DNA from: Ursus arctos
Lineage: Eukaryota; Chordata; Mammalia; Carnivora; Ursidae
NCBI RefSeq assembly: GCF_023065955.2
Contig: NW_026622908.1
Span: 48,395,367-48,459,366 of the forward strand
Length of the DNA stretch: 64,000 nt
Direction of reading: 5' to 3'
The position numbers and the translations under genes were made by a program. Positions 44,473 through 55,935 of this stretch are shown here, piece by piece. Under the pieces are notes generated by a model. The model made no database searches and had not been told where the DNA came from. It saw nothing but the letters and a program-made list of their open reading frames with translations. Positions within the stretch are counted from its first letter, which is position 1, and every line of letters begins with the position of its first letter.

Positions 44473-45154
44473 CCCAAAGTCCTGATGGGCTGCGCTCGGC
44501 AGTGTCTGTGGGGGGCCACTCCCACCGTGGGTCATCTTGACCACCGACGCGCTGTCCCCGCTTGTGCCGGGGAGAGCGAGGGGCAGGAGCTCGCCCTTGA
44601 GCAGCGTTCCCCCACGTGGCTGATGACGGAGGCATCCCCTTGGGTGCGCGGGTGACGGTACCGTGTGCCGCAGTCCTCGCCAAGGGATGTGTTCTGAGAC
44701 ATGGTGACTTCTGACCTATGGACTTGATGTGATCCATGGTTTACGGGGCTCCGTTTTAATCCTGGCCGCGCTCAGAGTGGATCACAAAGTCCTGGAGGTG
44801 ACCTGCCATCTCCGTCTGGGTGCGGGGTTGTATGGCTGCACCCTCAGGCCTCCGTCCAGCCTGGGATCCCCCCTCCCGCTGTCCGTGTCCTGCCGCCCCT
44901 GCAGCGCTGGGATGCCTTCTCCATGCCCATCTGTGAGCACCGACCTCTCCCCACACTAAGAGGACGGCCAGTGCCTGCTTGCAGCTCTGCCCACAGGGAC
45001 CGTTCCCTTCACGTGGATCTTTGGGGCACCCTTGAGTGGGCCTGGGTTGATGTCGCATGTCTGTCCAGCTTTCTGCCTCACACTGAGCTGACCCATGGAG
45101 AACCAGGCTGGGAATGCTTCCTTTTCCACCGTCTGGTTCCAAGGCATTGTCCCC
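44473..45154. other. Cluster spacer, nothing recognised
   Basis: GC-rich, no exon seen. A run of G-rich and C-rich words without repeat identity. Confidence 0.4.
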
Positions 45155-45800
45155 GCAGCCCAGGCAGGAGCAGAGGGACCGGTGTGGGACAGAAGTGATG
45201 GATGACACGGGTAAAGCAAACTGCCTGTTTGATCTGGAATGTTCCACCTCCATCCTCTAGTGCATTGGCGCTGGGCCCACTCGAAGCTCTGACTTGGGGG
45301 TCTGGTACAACCCTGCTCATAGTGGGCAGGTCTTCCCCACGGTTGCCTGGGGGCCCATGTCCGTCTTTAGAGATAGGATAGAAAAGACTTTGACAGATCA
45401 CTGTCCACACAGCCCAGCCCCGAGGACAGCTTGGTCTACATCTGGCACAGCTGTCGCACGCAGGGCTCCCGCCGGGTTAGTCTGCACCGTCCACTGTGTC
45501 TGCCAGGGTCCGTCTGGGTCTGGGGTCAGACTGGTGAAGGAAATGGAGGTTTGGTGGGGACCCGTGCCCCTGACCCATTAGGTTTGAGGGTGCCTCTGAT
45601 TTCTGCTACTCTTCTCAGGATGAGACATTGTTCTTTATTTCTTTCCCAGCTGGGGGTGGATGGTGGGGAGCAATTGCAGACACCTCCACCTGGCCAGCCC
45701 CACCAGCCAACCACCATTTATTTCTGGTGCCATTACTGATCTGAGGAATGGAAAAAGCCTCCTGGGAGGGCAAGGGGTTCCACTGAGGGTTTGACTTGGG
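45155..45800 (+). repeat. Duplicated segment, copy 1 (partner at 60838-61215)
   Basis: Two blocks, 45155-45345 (CAGGCAGGAGCAGAGGGAC ... CAACCCTGCTCATAGTGGGC) and about 45703-45790 (CAACCACCATTTATTTCTG), match the later copy in the same order and orientation. About 360 bp separates the blocks here versus about 80 bp in copy 2. Unassigned: interspersed repeat or segmental duplicate. Confidence 0.85.
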
Positions 45801-46985
45801 CTTGGAGACCCATGATTCCTTGGACCCATTGTTCCCCAACTGAAAGAGGGTCCAGGATGATGCTTTGCCTGTTAAGATATTTACCTGGGCCCCGAGTCCA
45901 ACACATTCTAAGATGTATAATTCCCACGTCCTCCAGGGCCTAGGGAAAAGGACCTGCCATGTGCTGCTGTGGGGACATTGGGAGGGATGTGATTTTGCAC
46001 AAACCTCTCGGGTGGCAGCCTCCTTCCACCTGTGGGTTCATTCAGTCATTGGAGCTTGTCTGAGACCAGTTCACAGTGGAGCTCAGGGTCATGTTTCCGT
46101 GGAGATCCTGTCTCAGGGTTCTGGTTCGGCATCCTTGCTTCCTGGGCTGGGAAGAGCTGAGAACATCATTTGCCCGTGCTTCTGTTTGGCTTCTTGGAAC
46201 ACAGGCTATAAATGTCTCTAGAATTCTGCTGTCAGGTGGCACAGCTCTTCCGACTACAGCAGTCCACCTGACCTTCACACCCCGTTAGCAGTGCTCTGTC
46301 TCCCAACGGGCCTGTCCCACCACCTGTCCTGGGACAGAGGAGGTCACCCTGCTCCATACTGAGTCACATGGGTGGCCCTCACCCTCCATCCTGCCTGGCG
46401 GAGCTGTGTGGTGTGTTTTCCAGCTCTCCGCGCTCTATCCTGGAGGTCAGGATGGACCCTTGGCAGGACAGTGGAGACGGGGCAATCACTCTGGAGAGGC
46501 TCCAGGAACTCGGGGTGTGAGACCCCATTAGGTGGGGTAGAAACCTGAAACTGCGAGCTGGTGGTGGAGACTGACTGCGAGGCCCAGGATGCGAATGTGC
46601 TGTGGGAGAGTTCTCCAGATCCCAGCGGCCCTCCCTAAGCACTGTGGGTCCAGGAAGATAGGAGCCACCCCAAGCAGGGGGCTGGGGCCTGCGGCAGCGT
46701 CCCTCCCCTGACCCCAACTGGCCCCTCAGTGGCTAGGAGCAAGTCCTTCCAGCGTCCCCTCCTCTAACACCCCCCTTCCCTGGGGCGGTCCCGCTGCTGC
46801 TCACACTCCTGGGACCCAGGGTGCCGGGGCACCCCCTGCACTTCACAGCCCACCCAGGGGATCCCCAGGCAGCGGTCAGCCCAAGGGCCTGACACTGCAG
46901 GCGTTGACCCGAGGGATGTGGATGTGGCACGGTCTATCCCTCGAGGGTGCCTGGACTGAACATGGAACCCAGTGTGATAGTGGCT
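45801..46985. other. Cluster spacer, nothing recognised
   Basis: No exon, SINE or L1 seen up to the inverted-repeat arm. Confidence 0.45.
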
Positions 46986-48064
46986 GACTTCAAGGGGAGC
47001 CTTGGGACTGACCTGGCCCCACTGCTGGAACCCAGGCAAGCCTGGACGCCCCACAGGCAAGGTGCACCTGGATAAGAGTGCCCACCTTGACATCCACCTG
47101 GGGCCCCTGGACTTCTCCAGCCTCTCCAGGGTGACCGTGTAGACCGTGTCCCCCACCCACCCCCTCCGGGGGCCCCAGACAGGAGCACGGGCCTGGGGCA
47201 AGCTCCTCGTGCACGGGGCTGAGGATGGCCCCCACTGCCCGCGGGCAGCCCAGGCTCTGGCGAAAGCTCACACCCAATGCCCAAGGGCCCCAGGGGCTGG
47301 GAGACCCAGACCCTTCCCGGGGCACTGGGCGGCTGCTCCACCCTGAGGGCCAGTTCGGTTTGGGTGGAGGGAGGGAGTCCTTCCGCTCAGGCTTTCTGTC
47401 CACTGGGGCTTAGCCACGGGTCTGATGATTGGCTTTTGCAGTCGGTCCACAGTTGAGAACTCTGTCCTTCCTCCGGGCCACTCACGGGCTGTCCCTACCC
47501 CCACTCCCAGAGGAGAAGGACAGAGCTGGTGAGCTGGAGGGGGCAGCAGCAGGGTACAGCAATGTCTGGATCGGCCCAGAGGGGCTGGGAGGTCCGGGTC
47601 TCCAGCAGCTGCACTCACAGATACAAAAACCCCAAGGCCTCCCCAGAGGACCTGAGCTGCCCATTCACCCCAGCACCACTGCCTCCACACACCCGAGAGT
47701 CAGGGAGCCTTACCCTCGGGACCAAGGGTGTTCTGGACACGGGACGTCCTTGGGTTGGGGACCCCCATCCTAGGACCCTGGTCCAGCTCTTGCTCCCAGC
47801 AGAGGCCAGAAACCAGCACAACCTGAGGCTAGGCCCTGGCCCCTCAGAGCCGCACAGCTGGGCAGGGAGGGGAGGTGGGCTCAGTGTCAGGGGCAGGCTA
47901 GGCACTTCAGCAGTGCCCCCACCCCCAGGGGACATCACAGCACCGTCACACACAAGTGTACTTTATTGAATTCAGTTGTAGACAGGTAAAGGGCTGGGTG
48001 CTAAGGGACACGGCCAGCAGTCACGGACGCAGGGCCAGCAGTGTGTGGTGGAGGACTTGGGTCT
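46986..48064 (-). repeat. Right arm of 1.07-kb inverted repeat (3' flank of unit D)
   Basis: Complement of 39735-40806. The arms enclose 6.2 kb holding units B and C. Confidence 0.95.
47962..47967 (-). terminator. Polyadenylation signal of IFITM unit D
   Basis: AATAAA on minus followed by GTACACTTGTGTGTGACGG, identical to the unit A 3' end at 39825. Confidence 0.88.
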
Positions 48065-48078
48065 CCTGCCATGACCAC

Positions 48079-48273
48079 CTAGTGGTAGCCACTGCTTTCC
48101 TGACTAAGTTTTAAAACTCTACTGTAGGCTGCAACATAGGCATTCACCAGAAGAACAATGGATACAATGGTCAGAACGAGGCCCAGGACCAGGGCCCAGA
48201 CGTTCAGGCACTTGGCGGTGGAGGCATAAGTCCGGGCCCCAGTCATGTCACCCACCATCTTCCGGTCCCTAGA
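48079..48273 (-). CDS. IFITM unit D exon 2
   Basis: Residues 64-127 plus TAG. The first 25 residues are identical to units A and C. Confidence 0.94.
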   Translation of the reverse strand, partial: SRDRKMVGDMTGARTYASTAKCLNVWALVLGLVLTIVSIVLLVNAYVAAYSRVLKLSQESSGYH

Positions 48274-49030
48274 CTGGGGAGAAGAGATAGAGCGTGGGAT
48301 CAGGACCAGGTCCTGGTAAGAGCCAGGGACTCAGGGCCCCCCCGCCCAGCCCCGGCTGGTCCCTGCCCAGAGAAGGCTCCACCTGCCCTTCACCCAGATT
48401 GGGGACCCACCCTCCCCATTCCCTGGAGCCTGAGCGGGACGGTGCCCCGTGGGCCCCTCTCTCCTGGGGCCTCCGTGTCCTTCCTCAGACTCTCAGCCTC
48501 TCCTGGAGACCCCAGGGCTTGTCGTCCCTCTGCTTTGGCCCCTTCACTGGCCTCCCACCCCACCGGGAGTCAGTGTCCTGTGAGTTCCTGTTCTTTCTGG
48601 GAGAACCTTGGAGCCACAAGTGCATCTGAGGGTGTAATTTCTAGCATTGGTCAGTAGGGGAAGTCCTTGGAATCCTGGGGACAAAGGCTGCTCATGGCCC
48701 TCCCCAGGCCCCCTCCTGCAGCCTCACTGCAACCACACAGACACACATGCAGGCTCCCCACACCCCACGTGCCCTCTGGGCAGGCGGACCTCCGCAGGCT
48801 CACTGCACCTTCTGGGAGAGTCCCTCCCCACACGCACCCACCTTCACGGAGTAGGCAAAGGCCACGAAGCCCAGGCAGCACCAGTTCATGAAGATGGTGT
48901 TGAACAGGGACCAGACGATGTGGTCGGGCACGGCCGTCTCAGTCTGGATGGTGACCACGGTGGTTGCCACGGGAGCCGAGCTCTGGGGGGGCTCCAGGAT
49001 GTCCACCTTGTTCTCCTTGACCATCTCCAT
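48079..49030 (-). CDS. IFITM unit D: intact IFITM1-like interferon-induced transmembrane protein
   Basis: Two exons, 48842-49030 and 48079-48273, give 127 residues around a 568-bp intron. It has the CD225 core: [19 protein letters not shown] with palmitoylation-type Cys51/Cys52, [14 protein letters not shown], Cys85 and a C-terminal membrane helix. The start [18 protein letters not shown] is about 20 residues shorter than unit C and has no YxxL sorting motif, as in IFITM1, which is mainly at the plasma membrane; that location is inferred. The ATG at 49030 is chosen because the frame upstream has no IFITM similarity; a second ATG two codons later is possible. The C-terminus ends SQESSGYH and is unlike C and A. 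The upstream ISRE supports interferon control. Confidence 0.94.
48842..49030 (-). CDS. IFITM unit D exon 1
   Basis: Residues 1-63, ending FAFAYSVK; donor GT at 48841-48840. Confidence 0.94.
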
Positions 49031-49168
49031 CTTTGGAAGGAGCAGGTGTGTTCCGGAGGAAGACGGGTTGGGAAGTGGCTTCCTGATACAGAGGCTGAGC
49101 AGGTGTGGTCTGGAGGCCAGGACAGTGCTCAGGGGCCCTCCCCCTCTAGGGTAGGTTGGCTTCTCAGA

Positions 49169-49181
49169 AGTTTCTGTTTCC
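49169..49181 (-). promoter_or_regulatory. ISRE of IFITM unit D
   Basis: GGAAACAGAAACT on minus, a good GAAANNGAAACT match, 139 bp upstream of the start. The flanking CTGACACTCAG word (complement near 49232) is shared with the promoters of A, B and C. Confidence 0.72.
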
Positions 49182-49284
49182 TGGTGTTTTGTGGTTGGGT
49201 GAATTGTCTGGCACTAGGTGGGTCAACCACTGAGTGTCAGGTTCCGCTAGAGCAGGGTGGGACGAAGGGCTGTCTCCCTAATCT

Positions 49285-49810
49285 GTACTTTCTTTTACTA
49301 TAATTTATGTACCTCGTATTTCCTAGAACTTTGTTTTTTAATCCATGTAACATGCATAACAACACCTGCTGTTTTATCCATTTTGCCGCCGTAAAATCAT
49401 TTAGTGCTTTTTGTAAATTCTTGACGTGCAACGACCGTAACTAGCATTTAACTGCAGATCATTTTTATAACACAGAAAACGATCACTCACTCATTCTCAA
49501 TTTCCGGGCCCCCCAGGCCTGGCATTCACTTTACCTGGTGGCACCTCTCTGGATTCGTATCATCCGGAGTTTCATGGGAATGGAATTTTGGAATACGCGG
49601 CCCTCTGTGAGGGGTTTCTTTCACTTCGAATAATGTCTCGAAGCTTAATTTTGTCTTAGCGTCTATTCATACTTCTTTCCTTTTTCTGGCCAAATAATAC
49701 TCTGTCATATGGATATAGGACATTTTTCATCCAGTGGTAACTTGCTGGACATTTAAACTGTTTCCACTACTTGGCCACTATTAGTAATGTTGTGTATGTC
49801 ACCCATTCAG
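49285..49810 (-). mobile_element. Old L1 3' UTR fragment, antisense
   Basis: GGCCAAATAATACTCTGTCA and AAACTGTTTCCACTACTTGG, with general AT-rich 3' UTR layout, fit an L1M 3' end read in reverse. Confidence 0.55.
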
Positions 49811-50870
49811 TACCTGGTAGTGGATTCTGTGTTTCATTATCTGAAGAACTGCCCTGGTGTTTTCCCTGCGGGCTGCGTGGGTCACAGCTGCAGGCACCGG
49901 GGTTCTGATGTGGGCTCAGCTCCAGTGTCCTGGTTCCACCTGTGCCTGCCGGGGAGGGGGTGCGTTCTGTCACCCTGTGGTTAGGTCTCAGTCTTTCAGG
50001 AGACCGCCCCCGCCTGCGACCCTTCTCTCCCCGCTCAGGGTGGACAGGAAGGCCCATGGGGCTGGACTGGGTATCTCCCTTCCGCACACTGGCAAGGCTC
50101 TTCCTGAGGCCATGTCTTTGCTAAGGAGGACAGAATGCTCTGGGCATATTTCAAACCCTGCCAGAAGCATAGGGGGTTTTCTCTGTTCTTTATTCTGAGA
50201 ACGCGGTGGGGCCCCCTTGAGCTGCAGGGGCTTTATCCCTGGACTTGGTCCTGCCGAAGGCTCCCCCAGGGAGTCAGTACCGCAGGGGTTCCTGGTAAGC
50301 AAGCCCCTCTTCTCTCCTGTTCCTCCAGTCTGGGGGCTGCTGTTCTCACGGTGCCTGCGTTCTCTGATAGAGCCAAGACGAGGATTATATATTTTTAATG
50401 TGTGTAAATATATTAACAAGATATTTCTCACTAGATACGTATTTTACCAATCTCTCCCCTCAGGGTGACCTTGAAGCCCTGCATGAGCAGGAAGTGAAAA
50501 CCAGGGCAGGCACGCAAATTACTGGAAACTTGAAGGTGTGTCTCCCCACCCCCAAAACCCGCTGGCAAAGACTGGGTGATTTATTGGTCCCAGGCATTTT
50601 AATCTCTGTGCACACACGAACTCACCATAAACGTAACTGAACGGAAACCCAGTGTCTACGCCCAGCACACATGCCTCACAGAACCTAGTGCAGGAGCATC
50701 AGGAAACAAACAGCAACAGCGAGAGCGGGCGACAAAGCCTGGCGGGCGGGGCCTGACTGCCAGTGCCGCCAGCTCATGTAATTGAAAACGTCCAGTTTCC
50801 AAACTAACATTTTCAGACAAAGAGTCACGAATACACGGCCCACACTCGGAGGGATGCATTCAGCAGCAGT
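49811..50870. other. Intergenic, nothing recognised
   Basis: Mixed composition, no exon or named repeat. Confidence 0.4.
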
Positions 50871-50879
50871 GGTCTTTGA

Positions 50880-51440
50880 GGGGCCAGACACACTAGATGA
50901 AGATTTAAAATCTGATCAAGAAACCCCAGAGAATCACGCCTAACAAGTGAAAAGGAAATACGAGAATAGTGTTTTACTAAATGGAGACTATGAAGAAAGA
51001 GAGAAAACATTTTTGAAAGAACTAAATAGGGATTCTGAAGTTGGAAAGGGCACTAATGAAATGAGAAGTTAGCCGTGGGGTTGAGAACATATCTGACCCA
51101 CCAGAAGAAAGAGTCAGTGAGCAAGCATGAAGGTCAGTAATTGGGATTATCCTGCCTGAAGAAGACAGAGGAATCGGTCCGCAGGGGCTTGTGGGATGCC
51201 ATCAACGGCACAACATGGGTGAGAGGGGCCCCAAGGCAGAGACGAGAGAAAGCACAGAACGAATATTTGAAGAAAGAATGGCCAAAAGTTTACCAAATTT
51301 GATGAAAAAAAATCCCCACTAATCCGCATGTCCAAGAAACTCCACAAGGTCCAAGAATGGCCCCAAAGAGACGTGCACGTAGACACATCATAGTCAAGCT
51401 GTCGAAAGTCAAAGACAAGCACTCATCGCGGTGAAACGTG
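50880..51440 (+). mobile_element. Old L1 5'/ORF1-region fragment, sense
   Basis: GAATATTTGAAGAAAGAATG, GCATGTCCAAGAAACTCCAC and GACACATCATAGTCAAGCTG follow the order of the early L1M region. Heavily mutated. Confidence 0.6.
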
Positions 51441-52318
51441 GCACCTCACTGCGATGCTTACTTGTGTTACCACCTACTGGGGAGGGTCAGCACCTCCTCG
51501 TGTGCTTTCTGACACTTGCACATCTTCCCTGGAGAAGCGTCTATTCCAGCCCTTGGCCCCTCTGAACCAGGTCACTTGTCTTTTTCCTGTAGTTGTACCC
51601 TCTGTGTCCCCTTGAGCCAGTTTGTGGATTGTGTGTCTGTCAGACTTTGTCTGTTTCATAGGGATTATGTGACTTGGTGTACAACTGTCCACAGTATTCC
51701 CATAATTCTGTTATTTCTGAAAATTGGTTGTAACGTCCCCACTTCCGTGTCTGATTTTAGAAATCAGAGTCTTTTTTCTTCTTAGTCCATCTAGCTGAAG
51801 GTTTGTCGATTTTGTCGGTCTTGTCAAAGAATCCACTTTTGGTTTTATCTGTGTTCTTTACGCCTGCTCTAAACTCGATCATTTCCTTCTTTCTGCTTCC
51901 ATTTTCGTTTGCTCCTTGTTTTTTCTTGTTTCTTGAGGTGAAAGGCCGTGTATCGATTTGACATCTTTCTCCTCTTTGTGTAGGACTCTCTGCCTGGAGG
52001 AGTTCCCTCCAAGAGCCGTTTACCCTGCCTTCCAAAGTGTTCATACATTTGGGTTTTGTTTTCACTCATCTCAAAGCGCTTTTTGTCTATCTTGTGACTT
52101 ATTCTTTCGTTTTCTGGTTATGCAGGGAATTTCCCTGTTTTCCTTCTGTCACGAAATTCTAATTGTATTTCATTGTGGTCAGATAATATATTTTGTACGA
52201 TTTCAACCTGTTTGCATTTATCGAGAATTGTTTTATGGCCTAACATGTGTCCCACCTGGAGAATATGTCATGTGCCTGTAAGAAGAATGTGTGTTCTTAT
52301 GTTGAGTTGGTTTGTACT

Positions 52319-53400
52319 TGTTGTGAGACCACCCCACAGGACGAGAATGTTCCCCCAACCACCCAAAACTTTTGATTCAAATGTTGAATGTGATGAGGCC
52401 ACACATCAGTCAAGAGGTTGAGACGAGGTCTATTTCTCACACAGTGATGCACTATAGGGAGAGCAAGGTGATCCCTCCCAGGTCCATCAACGGCTTGAGA
52501 GAGCAGAGCAAGGAGGCTGCTGAGATTTTTATGGTGGCTCAGGGCCCGGGGCGGGGGCATGATTTGCCATGCATGGTTTGAACTCCCCTCCAGGGCCAAA
52601 GGAGAAAACACCCAGGCTTTCCCATCAGCTTGACGTGGGGCAGAAAAGGGGGAGAAGGGTGTGGCTTCAAGCTATTAGCAAACATCAAAAAATGAAATGA
52701 GACTCTTTTTTTTTAAAGATTTTATTTATTTATTTGACAGAGAGAGAGAGAGACAGCGAGAGAGGGAACACAGCAGGGGGAGTGGGAGAGGAAGAAGCAG
52801 GCTCCCAGCGGAGGGGCCCGATGTGGGGCTCGATCCCAGAACGCCGGGATCACGCCCTGAGCTGAAGGCAGACGCTTAACGACTGAGCCACCCAGGCGCC
52901 CCTGGAATGAGACTCCTGATCACAATTCACACCTGATATCTGACTATGACTGAAATATGACTTCTTTCATTTCATTCAACTTGGGCTCCTTTGAGGGACT
53001 CATTATGGCGCTCTGTGAGGCCTGTGGCCTGAGGCTGGTCAGGGTGGTGAAAGTCCCGCCTTGTGTGTCTGAGAAGTGACATTTCTTATTGATGTCAGGC
53101 ATCTCTGGAACACTGAAGGGGATGAGGAGTGTCTCTGCGAGCCTGTACCACGGTTTTAGTATGTGTAGAAACATATGTGGTCTTGTGTCATGTTTTGAGG
53201 TATCTGTGAGGCAAGAGATGCGTAGAACTCAGTTCTTTACCCGTAAGTCTGTAAAATGGGAAATGTGCCAGTTACCGGCCATGGCATCTGGTGCTGACTT
53301 GATCGCTGCTCCCCTCCATCCTCACCCTTCTCAGGGACACCCAGTTAGGGGACAACAAGCAGCAGCCCTCCTTGAGCTCTACCACGCACGATGGCGGCCG
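52319..53400 (-). repeat. Possible ERV LTR, antisense, inside the L1
   Basis: On plus the block opens TGTTGTGAGACCACCCCACA at a point where L1 similarity stops and closes near TGGCGGCCGTGCCA, after which L1-like sequence resumes, so it looks like an insertion with TG/CA ends. GTCTATTTCTCACAC near 52428 could mark the R region. Inferred. Confidence 0.4.
52706..52902 (-). mobile_element. Carnivore SINE, young subfamily
   Basis: GAACGCCGGGATCACGCCCT body, ends CACCCAGGCGCCCC. Target-site duplication AATGAGACTC. Confidence 0.96.
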
Positions 53401-53495
53401 TGCCATCTCTAAAGTATACTAACTCGCACTGTGGTTTATAATTTTTTTATCCGGTTCATGAATTGGTCCCTCTTTAGTTATAAAATGCCCTCCAT

Positions 53496-53708
53496 CGGCG
53501 CGCCTGGCTGGCTCAGTTGGTGAAGCGCCCAACTCTTGATTTCGGCTCAGGTCGTGATCTTGGGGTCCTGGGACTGTGTCCCACACTGGTCTCCAACCTC
53601 GGCGTGGAGTCTGAGATTCTCTCTCTCCCTCTGCCCCTCTCCCCTTTCGCGCTCTCTCTCTCTCTCAATAAATAAATAAATAAATACATACATAAAGCCT
53701 TAAAAAAA
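53496..53708 (+). mobile_element. Carnivore SINE, older CCAACTCTTGATTT subfamily
   Basis: GCGCGCCTGGCTGGCTCAGT head, AAATAAATAAATAAATACAT tail. Target-site duplication about CCCTCCAT. Confidence 0.93.
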
Positions 53709-54497
53709 TACCCTCCATTATACTTCGTGATAACTACCTTAATGTCTGTGCTGACAATCAGTGTCACCGGTGCAGTCCTCTTCTGAGTACTGTCTGCACA
53801 GTGTGTAACTTGCCAACCGAGGCATGTCGTTGAACCTGAAGGTTTCGTGTAGACGGTCTTTATTTGGGTCATGTTTTTCTTTTACTAACCCCTTCAACCT
53901 TTCTGTCTTTTGACTGAGTGTTTTCCCCTTTTACATTTCATATGATCGTTAATAAAGGTGGCTTTGATTTGCCATTTTTCCTAAATGTCTTATGTCTTAT
54001 TTTCTGTTTTCTCTATTCTTCAAAAATTGCCTTCCCTGTATGAAATAGATCATTTGTATTTTAATTTCCTTTTCATTTATTTTACTTTTTTTTTTGGAAG
54101 TTACTTTCTTACAAAAAGTGGTTGCTGTGGGGATTAAGATTAGCATTTTAACTTTTAATAAACTAGCTTTAAATAACCCAACCTAATTTCAGTAATATCC
54201 AAAACCTTTACCCCTGTGTAGCTCCATTCACCCCTTCATCTTTTGTGACATTTTTTATCACACATAAATCTTTATTCCTTGCATATAATAATATCCGATA
54301 CAAATACCAGATTTATAATGCTTCTTAATGCAGGTGCCTTTTAAATCAGAAAAAAAGTTACAAACAAAAATGCATTTATACTGTTTTTTATATTTCCAAA
54401 TATAGTTACTTCTATGGATGCTTCTTCCTGTGAATCTGAGTCACTGTCTACTGTTCTTTAATTTCAGCCTAAAGAACTCCTTTTAGTATTTTTAATT

Positions 54498-54682
54498 AAA
54501 AAAAAATTTAAAAATATTATTTATTTATTTATTTATTTGAGAGAGAGAGAGAGCATGGGGAGGAGGGGCAGAGGGAGACGAAGAAGAAGGCTCCCTGCCG
54601 AGCAAGGAGCCCAATGTGGGACTTGATCCCAGGACCCCGGGATCATGACCACGCTTAACCGACAGAGCCACGCAGGCACCCC
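54498..54682 (-). mobile_element. Carnivore SINE
   Basis: Reverse SINE ending GAGCCACGCAGGCACCCC. Perfect target-site duplication CTCCTTTTAGTATTTTTA. Confidence 0.94.
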
Positions 54683-55440
54683 TCCTTTTAGTATTTTTAT
54701 AGGCCAGTTCTGCTAGTCTAGAATGATTTCTGGTTTTGTTTATCTGGGACTGTCTGAATTCTCCTTCAAGTGTGTGGCTTTTTTGGCTGGATATAGAATT
54801 CTCGATTGTGATATGTCATGGCACTTCCTGCTGGTCTCCATTGCTCTGAGGGACATCAGTTCTGATCTTCCTGGGGGTTCCTTGTACACGATGAGTTGCT
54901 CCTCTCTAGAGCGATTTTACTTCCGGCAGTTTGGTTGTAGCGCGTCCAGCCTGGATCACTTTGCACTCATCTTCTGTGCAGTTGTTGCACTTGCGGGATA
55001 TGTTTTTCACCACATCTGGCAAGTTTTCAGTCCTTATTTCTTCACATATAATTTCTGCCCCTCTTCGATCACTCCTCTCCTTTGGGGTTGCCTATCATGC
55101 ATGTGCTAATATGCTTTATGGAACCCTACAGGCCTTTGAGGCTAACTTTATTTTTCTTCTTTTTTTGTTCTGTTTCTCAGGCTGGATAACCTCCACTGAC
55201 TTCACATTCACTGGCTCTCTTCTGCTGCCTCAAATACGCTGCTGACCTCTTCTGTGAAATTTCATTTTGGGAGGTAATTTTCCACTCTGTAATTTCTATT
55301 TTGTTCTGTTTTGATGACTTATATCTCTTTATTGACATTTTCTATTTGGTGAGAGTTCCTTCTCATACTTTGCTTTGTTGAATGTGGTTCTTTTAGGTCT
55401 TTGAACAGATTTCAGATAGCTGATTTAAAGTCTTTTTCTA

Positions 55441-55629
55441 GGGGCGCCTGGGTGGCTCAGTCATTAAGCATCTGCCTTCGGCTCAGGGCAGGATCCCAGA
55501 GTCCTGGGATCGAGCCCCACATCAGGGTCCTCTGCTGGGAGCCTCCTTCTTCCTCTCCCACTCCCCCTGCCTGTGTTCCCTCTCTCGCTGGCTCTCTCTG
55601 TCACATAAATAAATAAAATCTTTAAAAAA
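55441..55629 (+). mobile_element. Carnivore SINE, young type
   Basis: GGGGCGCCTGGGTGGCTCAG head. Perfect target-site duplication AAAGTCTTTTTCTAG. Confidence 0.96.
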
Positions 55630-55763
55630 AAGTCTTTTTCTAGCAATTACAATATCTGGGGTTCCTCGGAGACAGTTTCTCTTGACTCCTTTTTTTTCAG
55701 TTTATGAGTCATAGTTTCTCGTTTGTTTGCATTTATTGTGATGCTTTGCTGAAAATTGGACTG

Positions 55764-55935
55764 TTGGGCTCCTGGGTGGCTCAGTCAGTTAAATGTCTGC
55801 CTTCATGATCTCAGGGTCCTGGGATCGAGCCCTACATCGGGCTCCTTGCTCAGTGGGGAGTCCACTTCTCCCTCTCCCTCTGTGATCTCTCTCACTCTCT
55901 CTCAAACAAATAAGATCTTTTTTTAAAAAAGAAAA
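55764..55935 (+). mobile_element. Carnivore SINE, shortened
   Basis: GGGCTCCTGGGTGGCTCAGT head; the CGGCTCAGGT segment after GTCTGCCTT is missing. Target-site duplication GAAAATTGGACT. Confidence 0.92.

Noticed and set aside
50880..52310. Facing L1 fragments (sense then antisense) as a possible hairpin system
   Set aside because: The two come from different parts of L1 and do not complement each other; they are independent old insertions.
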